DNA of 64,000 nucleotides from Pseudomonadota bacterium (lineage in GTDB: Bacteria > Pseudomonadota > Alphaproteobacteria > Acetobacterales > Acetobacteraceae), in the NCBI GenBank assembly GCA_021818505.1, contig JAKADX010000004.1, positions 1 to 64,000 on the forward strand. The letters run 5' to 3'. The notes beneath the pieces were generated by a model, which saw nothing but the letters and a program-made list of their open reading frames with translations, ran no database searches and was not told where the DNA came from. Both the position numbers and the translations under genes were made by a program. Position 1 is the stretch's first letter; each line of letters opens with the position of its first letter. Positions 7,469 to 16,330 of this stretch are shown in pieces.

Positions 7469-8544
7469 GCGACCCGATCGAGACGGTGGACGTGGTCGTG
7501 GTCGGGCTCGGCCCCGCTGGCAGCCGCGCGGCCGCGGCGGCGGCGCGGGCGGGGTTGCGTGTGGTGGCGCTTGAGCGGCGCCGTGAGGCCGGCCGGCCGG
7601 TGCAGTGCGCCGAACTGGTGCCGTTATTGCTCGACCAGGAACTCCCCGGCCTCGGCGCGGTCACGGCACAGCCGATCGGCCGGATGCAAACCTTCATCGA
7701 GGACGCGCCGCCCGACGAGACGTGCCCCTTCCCCGGCCGGATGCTCGATCGTGCCGCCTTCGACCGGCATCTGGCCGCCGAGGCCGCGGCCTGCGGGGCC
7801 GAGTGCCGCTTCAGCACCGCCGTGCTCGCCATCACGCGCGAGGGCGACGTGCTGACGTCATCAGGCACTCTGCGCCCTCGCGTGCTGATCGGCGCGGACG
7901 GTCCTGCCTCCCGCGTCGGCGCGGCGATCGGACAGACCAACCACGAGCTGGTGGATGCGCGGCAGGTCGGCGTGACGCTGCCGGCGGACCACGACGCCAC
8001 CGACATCTTCCTCGCTGCGCGCTACCCCGGGGGCTACGCGTGGCTGTTTCCCAAGGGTGGGCAGGCCAATCTTGGCGTCGGCGTGGACCGCTCGGCACGG
8101 GGGACGCTGCCCGAACTGCTGGCGGCGTTGCAGGCGCGGCTGACCGCGGCGGGGCGCATTGGCGCACCGGTCGGCGCGCTGCCTGGCGGCGCCACCCGCG
8201 TGGGCGGCCTGCTGCCAGCCGTAGGGTCGCTGGGTGCGGTGCAGGTGCTGCTGGCGGGCGACGCGGCGGGGCTCACGCATCCGGTCTCCGGCGCCGGCAT
8301 TGCCGCCGCGGTACAGTCGGGGGATCGCGCCGGCCAGGCCGCCGCCGCCTGGCTCGGCGGGCACGACGCGGCGCCGGGCGACTATGCCGATGAGCTGGCG
8401 GACCTGTTCGGTGCCAGCCTCGCGCGCGGGCTGCGACGCAGGCGCGCGCTGCGCGAGGACGCCGCCGGCGGCGCACCGTCAGCGACGGCTCTGCGCCGGA
8501 GTTGGATCGCTTATTCGGAGTACTGGGCGGAGGACGCACCATGA
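7465..8544 (+). CDS. lipT: LipT, FAD-dependent oxidoreductase of lipoate assembly
   Basis: 359 residues. N-terminal dinucleotide motif GLGPAGS (Gly14-Gly19), then a geranylgeranyl-reductase/FixC-like pattern: CAELVP near residue 47, IGADGPASRVG, and the FAD-closing LLAGDAAGLTHPVSGAGIAAAVQSG split over its loop. The GTG start at 7465 overlaps the lipS1 stop (GTGA), and its end overlaps the lipS2 start (ATGA). In sHdr loci this flavoprotein always accompanies lipS1/S2; its reductant role in lipoyl formation is proposed in the literature rather than proven in full. Confidence 0.82.
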   Translation: MSDPIETVDVVVVGLGPAGSRAAAAAARAGLRVVALERRREAGRPVQCAELVPLLLDQELPGLGAVTAQPIGRMQTFIEDAPPDETCPFPGRMLDRAAFDRHLAAEAAACGAECRFSTAVLAITREGDVLTSSGTLRPRVLIGADGPASRVGAAIGQTNHELVDARQVGVTLPADHDATDIFLAARYPGGYAWLFPKGGQANLGVGVDRSARGTLPELLAALQARLTAAGRIGAPVGALPGGATRVGGLLPAVGSLGAVQVLLAGDAAGLTHPVSGAGIAAAVQSGDRAGQAAAAWLGGHDAAPGDYADELADLFGASLARGLRRRRALREDAAGGAPSATALRRSWIAYSEYWAEDAP

Positions 8545-9734
8545 GCTGCCTGGAAATGCCGCGCGCCGCGATGCATCCGCGCGCACCTGCCGCCGTGCCG
8601 CCCGAGGCGCGCAACGGCGCGCGCGTCAAGGAACGCAACGAACAGGCGCGCGGTGTCTATCTGCCCAACAACAACATCCTGACGCCGGCGATGCGCTCGC
8701 CGGACTATGTGCAGATGTCCACTGCCGCGGCGATCACGCTCGGCGTCATGGCCGGCGTGATGCACCGCACCTGCTGCACGCGCTGCCTCAACCTGCTGCT
8801 GACGTATCCCGAGGGCTGCCGCGCCAACTGTGCCTATTGCGGCCTGGCGCGGCACCGCGAGGCGCAGCGCGACTATGCCGATCGCAACTTCATCCGCGTC
8901 GATTGGCCGGCGGTGCCGTACGACGACGTGCTCGACATCGTCGCCGCCGGCGGCGACGGCGGGCGGTTCCACCGCATGTGCATCAGCATGATCACGCATC
9001 CTCGGTCCGATGCCGACACGCGCGTCGTGCTGCGGCGCTGGACTGAGCGCGTTCACCATGTGCCGGTCTCGATCCTGTCCAACCCGACCACGATGACGCG
9101 CCAGGACGTGCAGGATCTTAAGGACCTGGGCGCGGAGATATTCACCGTGGCCCTCGACGCGGCCACGCCCGAGATCTTCGACCGTACACGCGGGCGCGGC
9201 GTGCAGTCGCCCCATTCCTGGGACAAGTACTGGGAAATCCTGCGCGCGGCAGCGGAGATTTTCGGGCCCGAGCGGTTCGGCGCTCACCTGATCGTCGGCA
9301 TGGGCGAATCCGAGTTCGACGTGCTCAAGCAGGTGCAGGCGATCCGCGACCTCGGCGGTCACAGCCACATGTTCGCCTTCTTCCCCGAGGCCGGCTCGCT
9401 GATGGACCATCTGCCGGCGGTGCCACGCCCGCAATGGCGACGCGTCCAGCTCGCCCGCTTCTTGATCGACTATCGCGGACGGCGACTGGAGCAGATGCGT
9501 TTCGACGAGTCCGGGCAACTGGTCGATTACGGGCTGCCGAAGGATGAGATCGACGCGATGGTGGCGCTGGGCACGCCGTTCCGCACCTCCGGCTGCCCGG
9601 GCAAGGAGGCCGACGACGTCTCCGCCTGTGATCGGCCGTACGGCGATTCGCCGCCGCGCGACATCGCGTCCTATCCGTTCCAGCCCAACGGCCACGATCT
9701 GCGGCGCATCCGTAGCCAGTTGCGCGACCGCTGA
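8541..9734 (+). CDS. lipS2: LipS2, second radical SAM subunit of sHdr-type lipoate synthase
   Basis: 397 residues. Radical-SAM motif CRANCAYC at Cys93/97/100, preceded by a further cysteine set Cys78/79/82 (RTCCTRC) that could hold the auxiliary, sacrificial cluster. The segment YLPNNNILTPAMRSPDY near the N-terminus and a C-terminal YPFQPNGHDL are family-like. ATG at 8541 overlaps the lipT stop. Slpl begins 2 bp after its stop. It acts with LipS1 to lipoylate the LbpA carrier used by sHdr. Confidence 0.85.
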   Translation: MSCLEMPRAAMHPRAPAAVPPEARNGARVKERNEQARGVYLPNNNILTPAMRSPDYVQMSTAAAITLGVMAGVMHRTCCTRCLNLLLTYPEGCRANCAYCGLARHREAQRDYADRNFIRVDWPAVPYDDVLDIVAAGGDGGRFHRMCISMITHPRSDADTRVVLRRWTERVHHVPVSILSNPTTMTRQDVQDLKDLGAEIFTVALDAATPEIFDRTRGRGVQSPHSWDKYWEILRAAAEIFGPERFGAHLIVGMGESEFDVLKQVQAIRDLGGHSHMFAFFPEAGSLMDHLPAVPRPQWRRVQLARFLIDYRGRRLEQMRFDESGQLVDYGLPKDEIDAMVALGTPFRTSGCPGKEADDVSACDRPYGDSPPRDIASYPFQPNGHDLRRIRSQLRDR

Positions 9735-9736
9735 CG

Positions 9737-10807
9737 ATGGCGCCGTTTCGCGTCATCGACACCGGCGTGCGCGGCGGGCGCGCCAACACGGCGTTCGATC
9801 AGGCGCTGATCGACGCGCATCGTGACGGCCGCATCCCTGACACGATCCGTTTCCTGCGTTTCACCCCGTGCGCACTGGTCGGCCGCCACCAGTTCCTGGG
9901 CGAGGAAGTGAACCTCGATGTCTGCCGCGCCGACGGGATCGAGGTTGGGCGGCGCATCACCGGTGGCGGCGCGCTCTATCTGGACGGCGGGCAGTTCGGC
10001 TGGGAACTGGTGTTCCACCGTGCCAGTCTCGGTTTCGCCGATCTGGCCGAGGCGGCGCGGCGCATCTGCGAGGCCGCTGCAGTGGGACTCTCCCGGTTGG
10101 GCGTGGACGTGCGCTATCGGCCACGCAACGACCTGGAGGTCGGCGGGCGCAAGATCGGTGGCACCGGCGGGTTCTTCGACGGCGACACTTGGTTCTATCA
10201 GGGCACGCTGCTGCTCGACTTCGACGGGGCGCGGATGGCCCGCGTGCTGCGCGTTCCAGCGGCCAAGCTGGCCAAGCGCGACCTCGGCTCCGCCGCCGGC
10301 CGCATCACCACGCTCCGCGCTGAGCTCGGCCGTGCGCCGCGTGCGGAGGATGCGATGGCGGCGTTGCTGGCGGGATTCGCCGAGGGGCTGGGGGTCGACG
10401 CGCAACCGGGCGCGATCACCGCCGAGGAAGAAGCCCTGGCAGACCGGCTGCTCGCCGAGGAGATCGGCACCGCGGATTTCGTCTTCACCCCTGACGCGCC
10501 GTGGCACGACGGGCTGCTGGTCGCCGCCGAGACCGCGACCCCCGGCGGCACCGTGCGCGTCGATCTGCGGCTTGAGGGTCCGGGCGCGCGGCGTATCCGC
10601 GAGGCGCTGATCACCGGCGATTTCTTCGTTACCCCGCCGCGCGTGATTCTCGATCTGGAGGCCAGTCTACGCGGGGTTCCCACCGCCGAGGCCGAGGCCG
10701 CGACCAACGCCTTCTTCGCCCGCACGCCCGCCACCTTCCTCGGCATCGGCCCGGCCGATCTCGGCCGCGCTGTGGCCCACGCCTTGGCCCAACCGATCCC
10801 CGCGTGA
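9737..10807 (+). CDS. slpl: sLpl(AB), lipoate/octanoate-protein ligase of the sHdr pathway
   Basis: 356 residues. The LplA/LipB-fold motif RRITGGGALY (72-81) binds the acyl-adenylate, and Lys139 in GGRKIGGTGGF is the expected catalytic lysine. The last 80-90 residues form the small accessory domain (TATPGGTVRVDLRLEG...). The length fits fused A+B ligases, and its position fits the sHdr-specific lipoate ligase. It would load octanoate or lipoate on the LbpA carrier protein. Start ATG 9737 is 2 bp after lipS2. Confidence 0.87.
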   Translation: MAPFRVIDTGVRGGRANTAFDQALIDAHRDGRIPDTIRFLRFTPCALVGRHQFLGEEVNLDVCRADGIEVGRRITGGGALYLDGGQFGWELVFHRASLGFADLAEAARRICEAAAVGLSRLGVDVRYRPRNDLEVGGRKIGGTGGFFDGDTWFYQGTLLLDFDGARMARVLRVPAAKLAKRDLGSAAGRITTLRAELGRAPRAEDAMAALLAGFAEGLGVDAQPGAITAEEEALADRLLAEEIGTADFVFTPDAPWHDGLLVAAETATPGGTVRVDLRLEGPGARRIREALITGDFFVTPPRVILDLEASLRGVPTAEAEAATNAFFARTPATFLGIGPADLGRAVAHALAQPIPA

Positions 10808-10848
10808 CCGCAGGTCATGCCGTCCCTTCTTCCCCGTTCAGGTGACCC

Positions 10849-11868
10849 ATGTCCGCGCCCGTGACCACCAGCACCCCCGTCCTCGCCGTGCAGCGCCTGT
10901 GGAACATCGTGCCCGGCGCCTTACTCAGTTTCCTGCTCGCGCTGCTGGCGGTGCGCATCCGCGACGCCACCGGGCTTGCCGCGCTTAATCCGGTGGTGGT
11001 GGCTCTGGTGGCCGGCATCCTGCTGCGGTCCGTGATGGGGCTGCCGGACTGGCTGCAGCCCGGTGCCGCCTTCGCCGTCCGCCCGGTGCTGCGTGCCGCC
11101 GTGGTACTTCTGGGCCTGCAGGTGACGGCAGGGCAGTTGGTATCGGTCGGCGGCGGGGCGCTGGTGCTGGCCGTGGCGGCCGTGACGATGACGATCCCAT
11201 TCGCCGTGTGGTTCGGCCGCGTGCTGGGTGTCCGGCCGAAGCTTGCGCTGCTGATCGGCACGGGCACCGGAATCTGCGGCGCCAGCGCAATCGTCGCGGC
11301 GAACCAGGTGGTTCAGGGCGAGCAGGAGGACGTGGCCTACGCGCTGGCCGTGATCACGCTCTGTGGCACCGCCTCGCTGATCATCTATCCCGAGCTGTTA
11401 CCCTTGCTGGGGCTGAGCACGCATACCTACGGGCTGTGGGCCGGCTCCAGCCTGCATGAGGTGGTGCAGGCCGTCGGCGCCGCCGAGGCGGGCGGGCCGG
11501 TCGCCGTCCAGCTCGGTACCATTACCAAGCTGGCGCGCGTGGTCATGCTGGCGCCGGCGGTGCTGGTCATCGGCAGCCTGCTGCGCCGGGGCAGGGGCGC
11601 TCCCGAGCATGTGAAGGCGCCGGTCCCGTGGTTCGCCTTCGGCTTCCTCGGTCTGATCGCGCTCGGCAGCACCGGCCTCGTGCCGCCGTCGGCGGTGGCA
11701 GCGTCGCGGGCGGTGGTTCCGGTCATGATGGCCGCGTCGGTCGCCGCCCTCGGCCTGAACACCAGCCTCCGCGCGCTCCATGCGCATGGCGTGCGTCCGC
11801 TGGCGCTCGGCGTCGGCACGACGCTGTTCCTGTCGATGCTGGGATTGCTGGGCGCGCTCGCCTTGTGA
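10849..11868 (+). CDS. YeiH-family putative sulfate/sulfite exporter
   Basis: 339-residue polytopic membrane protein (about 10 helices) of the conserved YeiH/UPF0324 family, with the characteristic GTGTGICGASAIVAANQV loop near residues 140-157 and GLWAGSSLHEVVQAVGAA further on. It starts 41 bp after slpl and is probably the last gene of that operon. Being next to sHdr genes, export of the sulfite or sulfate made in the cytoplasm is a reasonable inference; substrate is not proven for the family. Confidence 0.82.
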   Translation: MSAPVTTSTPVLAVQRLWNIVPGALLSFLLALLAVRIRDATGLAALNPVVVALVAGILLRSVMGLPDWLQPGAAFAVRPVLRAAVVLLGLQVTAGQLVSVGGGALVLAVAAVTMTIPFAVWFGRVLGVRPKLALLIGTGTGICGASAIVAANQVVQGEQEDVAYALAVITLCGTASLIIYPELLPLLGLSTHTYGLWAGSSLHEVVQAVGAAEAGGPVAVQLGTITKLARVVMLAPAVLVIGSLLRRGRGAPEHVKAPVPWFAFGFLGLIALGSTGLVPPSAVAASRAVVPVMMAASVAALGLNTSLRALHAHGVRPLALGVGTTLFLSMLGLLGALAL

Positions 11869-11968
11869 CCGCGCAACGGAGTCAGCGACGAAATCGCGTG
11901 ATCGTGCCCCGCGTCATGGTTGAGAGAGGCGCCCCGCAAGCGGAACGAGGAGTTCGCCGTGTCCCGGT

Positions 11969-13474
11969 TCACGCACGGAACAGGTCGCGCTCGACCCCGG
12001 CGGCAGCAAAGAGATGGTCGCGGCTCTCCTCAAGCTCTCGCCGCAGCTTGGGCAGGTCGAATCCAAGGATTTGGCCCTGCCACTTCTTCACCTCCCCAGC
12101 CACGAGGACGGTCGCAACATTGGAACGCTCCATCAGAGTGACGACCGCCCCCGGCACATGATTGAGCGGTGCAACATTCAGTGCGGCTGCATCCAGCAGG
12201 ATGATGTCGGCCTGCTTGCCGGGCGTCAGCGAGCCGGTCCTGTGATCGAGCTTCAATCCCCGCGCCCCCTCGATCGTAGCGAACCGGATCGCATCGAGTG
12301 ACGTGAGCAGCGTGGGATAATCCTCTCCCCTCAGCGCCTTCTCGTTGGCAAGCATTCGTTGCAGCGTCAGCACGCCGCGCATCTGCGTGAACATATCGGC
12401 CGTCATCGTGCATTCCACGTCGGTGGACAGCGACGGCTGCAGGCCGAGGTCCAGTGCGGTCTGGATTGGCGGCGTGCCGTGGCGCATCTGCATCTCGATC
12501 GGCACGGCGAATGTCACATGCGCGCCGGCGTCCGCCGTGGCTTTCCAGGCGAACTCGCTCATGCCGGTCATGTGGATGAAAATGTTGTCGGGGCCGAATT
12601 TGCCCTCCCCGGCGAGTTGGTCGAACGTCGGCTGCATACCGAATGTGCCAACGACATGCAGCGCGATCGGGATATTTAGCTCGCGTCCGACGCGCCATGC
12701 CGCTTCGTGAAACGGCAGATAGATCTCTCCCCCCATGACCATGCTGAGGAGCTGATCGTCAGACGCGAAATGCTGACGGCGGATACGGGCGGCATCGTCG
12801 GGATATTTCGCGTGCGCGCCCCAGCCTTCGAAGTAGCCGAGCACCGCGCGCCGGCCGGCCGCGCGCAGCGCCGCAACCGCCGCGTCGGTGTGTTCGGGCG
12901 AGTGGTGGATCTGGCTCACGTCCATCACAGTGGTCACCCCCGCATCGAGCTGCGCGATCGACCCGAAGAGTTCGCTGACGAAGACGTCCTCCGGTCGATA
13001 CACCATCGACAGCTTCTGAAGGATCATCTCGTAGTAGTTGAAGGCGCTGCCCGGGCGGCCGTCGTTGATCAGGATGGCATCCGCCAGGAAGCTGCGCAGC
13101 GCGGTCTCGAACTGGTGGTGGTGCGTGTCGATGAAACCCGGCATGACGATCTTGTCGGTCGCGTCGATCAGAGCGGCATCGGGCGCATCGATCTTGGCCG
13201 CGATTTCGACGATACGGCTCCCTTCGAGCAGGACGTCGCCGGTCGCGAAATTTCCCACGGCGGAGTCCATCGAAAGCACGTGGCCGCCCTTGATCAGCGT
13301 TCGCCGCCCTGGACGCCCGATGCCGTCGGGCATCGCCGGCTGCGCGGCGCTGGCCGCCGCCGGTCCGGCCGCCAAATCACCGGCGCTTGCCGCACCGCGG
13401 CGGACTGACGAGACGGGCGCAGTCTCGTCCGTCCCGCTCGCAACGGCGGTCGCTTCTTCGCAAAGTTGGCACAT
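11969..13474 (-). CDS. Metal-dependent amidohydrolase (TrzN/AtzA-like superfamily)
   Basis: 501 residues. The TIM-barrel metal motif GFIDTHHH (His118/His120) is present, then ALHVVGTF, HMTGMSEF and SLSTDVECTMT give the remaining ligands. A C-terminal LTPGKQADIILLD closes the composite domain. The N-terminus is odd: MCQLCEE followed by SSVRRGAASAGDLAAGPAAASA looks like a degenerate Tat signal, as in related proteins that start MC-x2-C before an RR motif. A strong AAGGAG ribosome site supports the start. It lies 150 bp downstream of the dioxygenase gene on the same strand. Substrate unknown; deamination or dechlorination of a heterocycle is typical. Confidence 0.8.
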   Translation of the reverse strand: MCQLCEEATAVASGTDETAPVSSVRRGAASAGDLAAGPAAASAAQPAMPDGIGRPGRRTLIKGGHVLSMDSAVGNFATGDVLLEGSRIVEIAAKIDAPDAALIDATDKIVMPGFIDTHHHQFETALRSFLADAILINDGRPGSAFNYYEMILQKLSMVYRPEDVFVSELFGSIAQLDAGVTTVMDVSQIHHSPEHTDAAVAALRAAGRRAVLGYFEGWGAHAKYPDDAARIRRQHFASDDQLLSMVMGGEIYLPFHEAAWRVGRELNIPIALHVVGTFGMQPTFDQLAGEGKFGPDNIFIHMTGMSEFAWKATADAGAHVTFAVPIEMQMRHGTPPIQTALDLGLQPSLSTDVECTMTADMFTQMRGVLTLQRMLANEKALRGEDYPTLLTSLDAIRFATIEGARGLKLDHRTGSLTPGKQADIILLDAAALNVAPLNHVPGAVVTLMERSNVATVLVAGEVKKWQGQILGFDLPKLRRELEESRDHLFAAAGVERDLFRA

Positions 13475-13624
13475 GACTTCCTGCTCCTTGTTCCTCCGTC
13501 ATCACCGTTCGGCGATCCGCGCTGGATCACGCGCGCGCCGTGCCGACGCGCACGCAGTGGCATCGTTATGCGATATGCGCGTGGATTCTTCCGCCCGAGC
13601 GCGCTGCGTCGTCGTTCGAGTGCT

Positions 13625-14530
13625 TCAGGCGGGCGCCAGAATCTGGGACGGATCGGCGCCGACCCGTCCCGTCAGCTTGTCCGCCTCCGACGCACGCGAC
13701 AGCGTAAAGTCGAAGTGGATGCTGCGTGCGCCGGGGATCGGGCAATCCGGGTCGTCCTTGCGTTCCTGAACGACAAGATCCGCCGACGCGCCGAAGACGA
13801 CATCGTCCTCGAGATGTTCATCGCCCGCGAGATAGAGGGCGGTCACCAGTTCGCGATAGCCGGTGGCGCCTATCAGGAAATGGATGTGAGCCGGCCGCTT
13901 GCCGTGCCGGTGCTGGGCGCGGATCATGTCGGCAACCGGCCCGTCCAATGGGATAAAATAGCCGAGCGGACGGACGGTGCGCGCCAGGTACCGGCCCGCA
14001 TCGTCGGTGTGGAAGACGCCGCGGAAATTGGGTTTGCTCGGGTCGATCTGGAGGTCGTAGGCACCCTCGCTCGATGTCTGCCAGATCGCAACCTGCGCGT
14101 TGCGCAGCGGTCGTCCTTCGACATCGGTGACCCGCCCCCAGAGCACGATCTCGTCACCCGGATCGTTCCTTGCGATCTGTTCCCCGTATGCCAGCGCCGG
14201 TGCGTTCTCGCGAAAGAACGGCCCGAGCAGGCTCGTGTGCGTCGCCGCCTCGGTCGCTGTCGTGTCGTGCATTAAGTTGACCAGGGTGCTGAGACCGAGC
14301 GTGTCCGACAACAGAATGAATTCCTGTCGGTCCGGCGAGCACATCTGGCCGACCTTGGTCAGGAACTGGACGCCGAAAAGCCATTCGGAGGGCGTCAGCC
14401 GTACCTCCCGGGCGAAGTCATGCAGATGTCTGACCGCGGCCGCCATGATCTGCTTGAGCCGCGCGTCGGGTGTCTGCTCCATCTGCTGCAGCACGGCGTC
14501 GGTGATCGTGTCTGGCGTGTATTCCAACAT
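13625..14530 (-). CDS. Intradiol ring-cleavage dioxygenase (catechol/hydroxyquinol 1,2-dioxygenase type)
   Basis: 301 residues. An N-terminal helical linker domain (1-110) precedes the beta-sandwich. The non-haem Fe(III) ligands are readable: Tyr158 (EGAYDLQ), Tyr191 (PLGYFIPLDGP), His215 and His217 (RPAHIHF). The family opens catechol or hydroxyquinol between the two hydroxyls to give muconate or maleylacetate. The helical N-domain and length favour catechol/hydroxyquinol dioxygenase over protocatechuate 3,4-dioxygenase. Start ATG 14530 has GGAGGA. Neighbours do not include the rest of a beta-ketoadipate pathway. Confidence 0.88.
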   Translation of the reverse strand: MLEYTPDTITDAVLQQMEQTPDARLKQIMAAAVRHLHDFAREVRLTPSEWLFGVQFLTKVGQMCSPDRQEFILLSDTLGLSTLVNLMHDTTATEAATHTSLLGPFFRENAPALAYGEQIARNDPGDEIVLWGRVTDVEGRPLRNAQVAIWQTSSEGAYDLQIDPSKPNFRGVFHTDDAGRYLARTVRPLGYFIPLDGPVADMIRAQHRHGKRPAHIHFLIGATGYRELVTALYLAGDEHLEDDVVFGASADLVVQERKDDPDCPIPGARSIHFDFTLSRASEADKLTGRVGADPSQILAPA

Positions 14531-14737
14531 CTCGCTTCCTCCGACCCGGGGATTGCGCGGGTTCGATCGGTCCAGGCGCCCACGTCTTACCGTTTAGCTA
14601 GCCGGCGCCAATCTGGCATTCAAGTGACGCCTTTGCATCCGCGTGATCGTCAGGACGGCACCGGGAACCTGCACGGCCTAAAGCCCACCTGCAGCACTTC
14701 GTTGTACATCGACGGGCTTGCCTGCGCCGGACGGCGC

Positions 14738-15270
14738 TCAATCGCCCTCCGCGGCAATGGTCGCCGCAGTCGCTTTCTGCGTCGTTCCCGTCGTCTTGCG
14801 GCGATTCAAAACGAACAGCGGCGCCGTCGCCAGAACCAGGACAAGCGCCAGCAGCGCATCGCCCGGGGCTGCGGTGCCGGCGATGTAGACCATGGCAATG
14901 GCGGCCAGGAACCCGACCAAGCGGATGGTAATCCCCCGGCCGGCTGAAATCGCAAGCGCGACGGATGAGAACAGGTAGGCGGGGATTACTATCAGGGTGG
15001 ACACCGACACGAGCCGCCCGAACAGGCCCCCAATGCCGGCGCAAGCGAGACGAGTTCGATCAAGGGCGTCAGCATCGCGATGATGACGACGCCCACCACC
15101 GGCACCGACTACCGCCCCGCAGCAGTCGTCTGATTACAGTTGCCACCAAGCCCGGGGCGGTTCATGGAGCCGACCACCAGCGCGATGAGCGGCGCCAGAT
15201 TGAGCTTTGTGAACTGTCGTGGAGAGGCGACCTTTCCGGCCCGACCTACCGCGATTCCAGACATTGATTC
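14738..15270 (-). pseudogene. Decayed APC-family amino-acid permease (ArcD-like remnant)
   Basis: Read on the minus strand, three pieces fall in different frames. About 15270-15140 gives KLNLAPLIALVVGSM, the typical first helix of arginine/ornithine antiporters, where the normal GGGIFSLP continuation is lost. About 15110-15040 gives PVVGVVIIAMLTPLIEL, a membrane helix. 15010-14738 gives VSTLIVIPAYLFSSVALAIS and two more helices, like the C-terminal part of such permeases. Most of the roughly 470-residue protein is missing. A 90-residue intact frame (14738-15010) survives. GC and codon pattern are looser than in neighbours. Confidence 0.55.
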
Positions 15271-15535
15271 CTTCGCCGTGGTCTGCGCGCGGATGATGCG
15301 CGCGCAACAAAGATGCCAGGAGTCACGTTCGTGCTTATTATGCAAAAGTTGACGCTGTCGACAGACGCGGCATTGAGATGAATCAACAAAGCAACATGCT
15401 CACGCGGGGTTGTGAACTACACAGGCAAGGCCTGCGGCGCGGTAGATGATCCGGCCTGGGCGGCGATGCGCTGAGCCAAAGAGTCCGCTGTTGTTGATCG
15501 CGTAGTCGAGAAGGACTGAGCGGATGTGCCACCGC
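15271..15535. other. Intergenic stretch, nothing recognised
   Basis: 265 bp of lower GC than its surroundings, next to the permease remnant. A short minus-strand frame crosses it (ending near 15400) with no family resemblance. No hairpin-plus-T terminator or clear promoter was seen. It is probably more decayed sequence. Confidence 0.4.
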
Positions 15536-16330
15536 TTACCGCAACGCGGCATACCCCTGCCGTGCCGCCGCCGCCGCCAGTACGCGCAGGTCGTCATACG
15601 CGCCGTCCCACAGCACGCTCACGCCGCACAGCGCCAGTCCGTCCGCCGGTTGATCCAGCGCCTCGCGCAGCGCGGCGAGTTCCGACGGCGGCGCGTCGGC
15701 GTGGGTGATGAAGGGCAGGGCCGGGGCGGGCGCGGTTTCGGCAAGCACGCGCAGCCCGGCCACTGCTGCGGGGGCGTGGCGTTGCAGCAGGCCAAAGGTG
15801 ACGCAGTCCACGCTCGCCGCGTCCGCGATGCCGGTGGCGACCGCCGCGAGACTCGCGCGGTGCGAACCGGTGACGACGACTGCGCCGAAGAACCTGCCGT
15901 TGCGCGCCAGCGGTGCGAACAGGGCGCGCGCAAGATTCATGCCGGTATTGCTGTCCCAGGCATTGAGCGCAAAGCGCCGCCCGCGCAACGCGGCCGGCGC
16001 ATCCGCCGCGTCGCCGGCGCGCACCACGACGAAGGCGCGGTGCATCGCCCCCTCGCAGCCGGGCAGCCCGTAGCGGGGTGTCGCCACGACGGTCACCCGG
16101 CCAGCCAGCCGCGTCGTCAGCGGCCAGCCGCAGGTCTGCGCCAGCAGGAGGCGCGGGTCGGTCCAGAGTTCGTCGAGCCCTCGCTCGCGTGTCAGCCGCT
16201 CGGGCACCCCGGCAACGCCGCGCAGCCGCAGCCGGACCGCCATTTGCCCCCAGAACGCGTCATTGGCGGCGGCGAGTTCCGCCCCATCGTACATCCCCAG
16301 GTTGGCGAGGCGTGCGTCATCTGGCCGCAT
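15536..16330 (-). CDS. PhnD-like periplasmic-binding-fold protein (solitary)
   Basis: 264 residues beginning MRPDDARLANLGMYD, with the PhnD/phosphonate-binding family pattern: GLPGCEGAMHRAFVVVRAGD, then RFALNAWDSNTGMNLAR (substrate-binding S/T-rich loop) and AVATGIADAASVDCVTF. No signal peptide or lipobox is visible at this start, so it may be cytoplasmic or a sensor-like protein. There is no permease or ATPase gene next to it. The start at 16330 overlaps the end of the molybdopterin subunit gene by 14 bp, implying one transcript and related jobs. Confidence 0.7.
   Translation of the reverse strand: MRPDDARLANLGMYDGAELAAANDAFWGQMAVRLRLRGVAGVPERLTRERGLDELWTDPRLLLAQTCGWPLTTRLAGRVTVVATPRYGLPGCEGAMHRAFVVVRAGDAADAPAALRGRRFALNAWDSNTGMNLARALFAPLARNGRFFGAVVVTGSHRASLAAVATGIADAASVDCVTFGLLQRHAPAAVAGLRVLAETAPAPALPFITHADAPPSELAALREALDQPADGLALCGVSVLWDGAYDDLRVLAAAAARQGYAALR

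Noticed and set aside
14598-15044. 148-codon minus-strand frame overlapping the permease remnant
   Set aside because: Arg/His/Cys-rich, no family pattern; the overlapping frame gives membrane helices typical of APC permeases.
15400-15597. Short minus-strand frame beside the permease remnant, considered as a transposase fragment
   Set aside because: No DDE or HTH motif and no terminal inverted repeats or target duplication seen around it.
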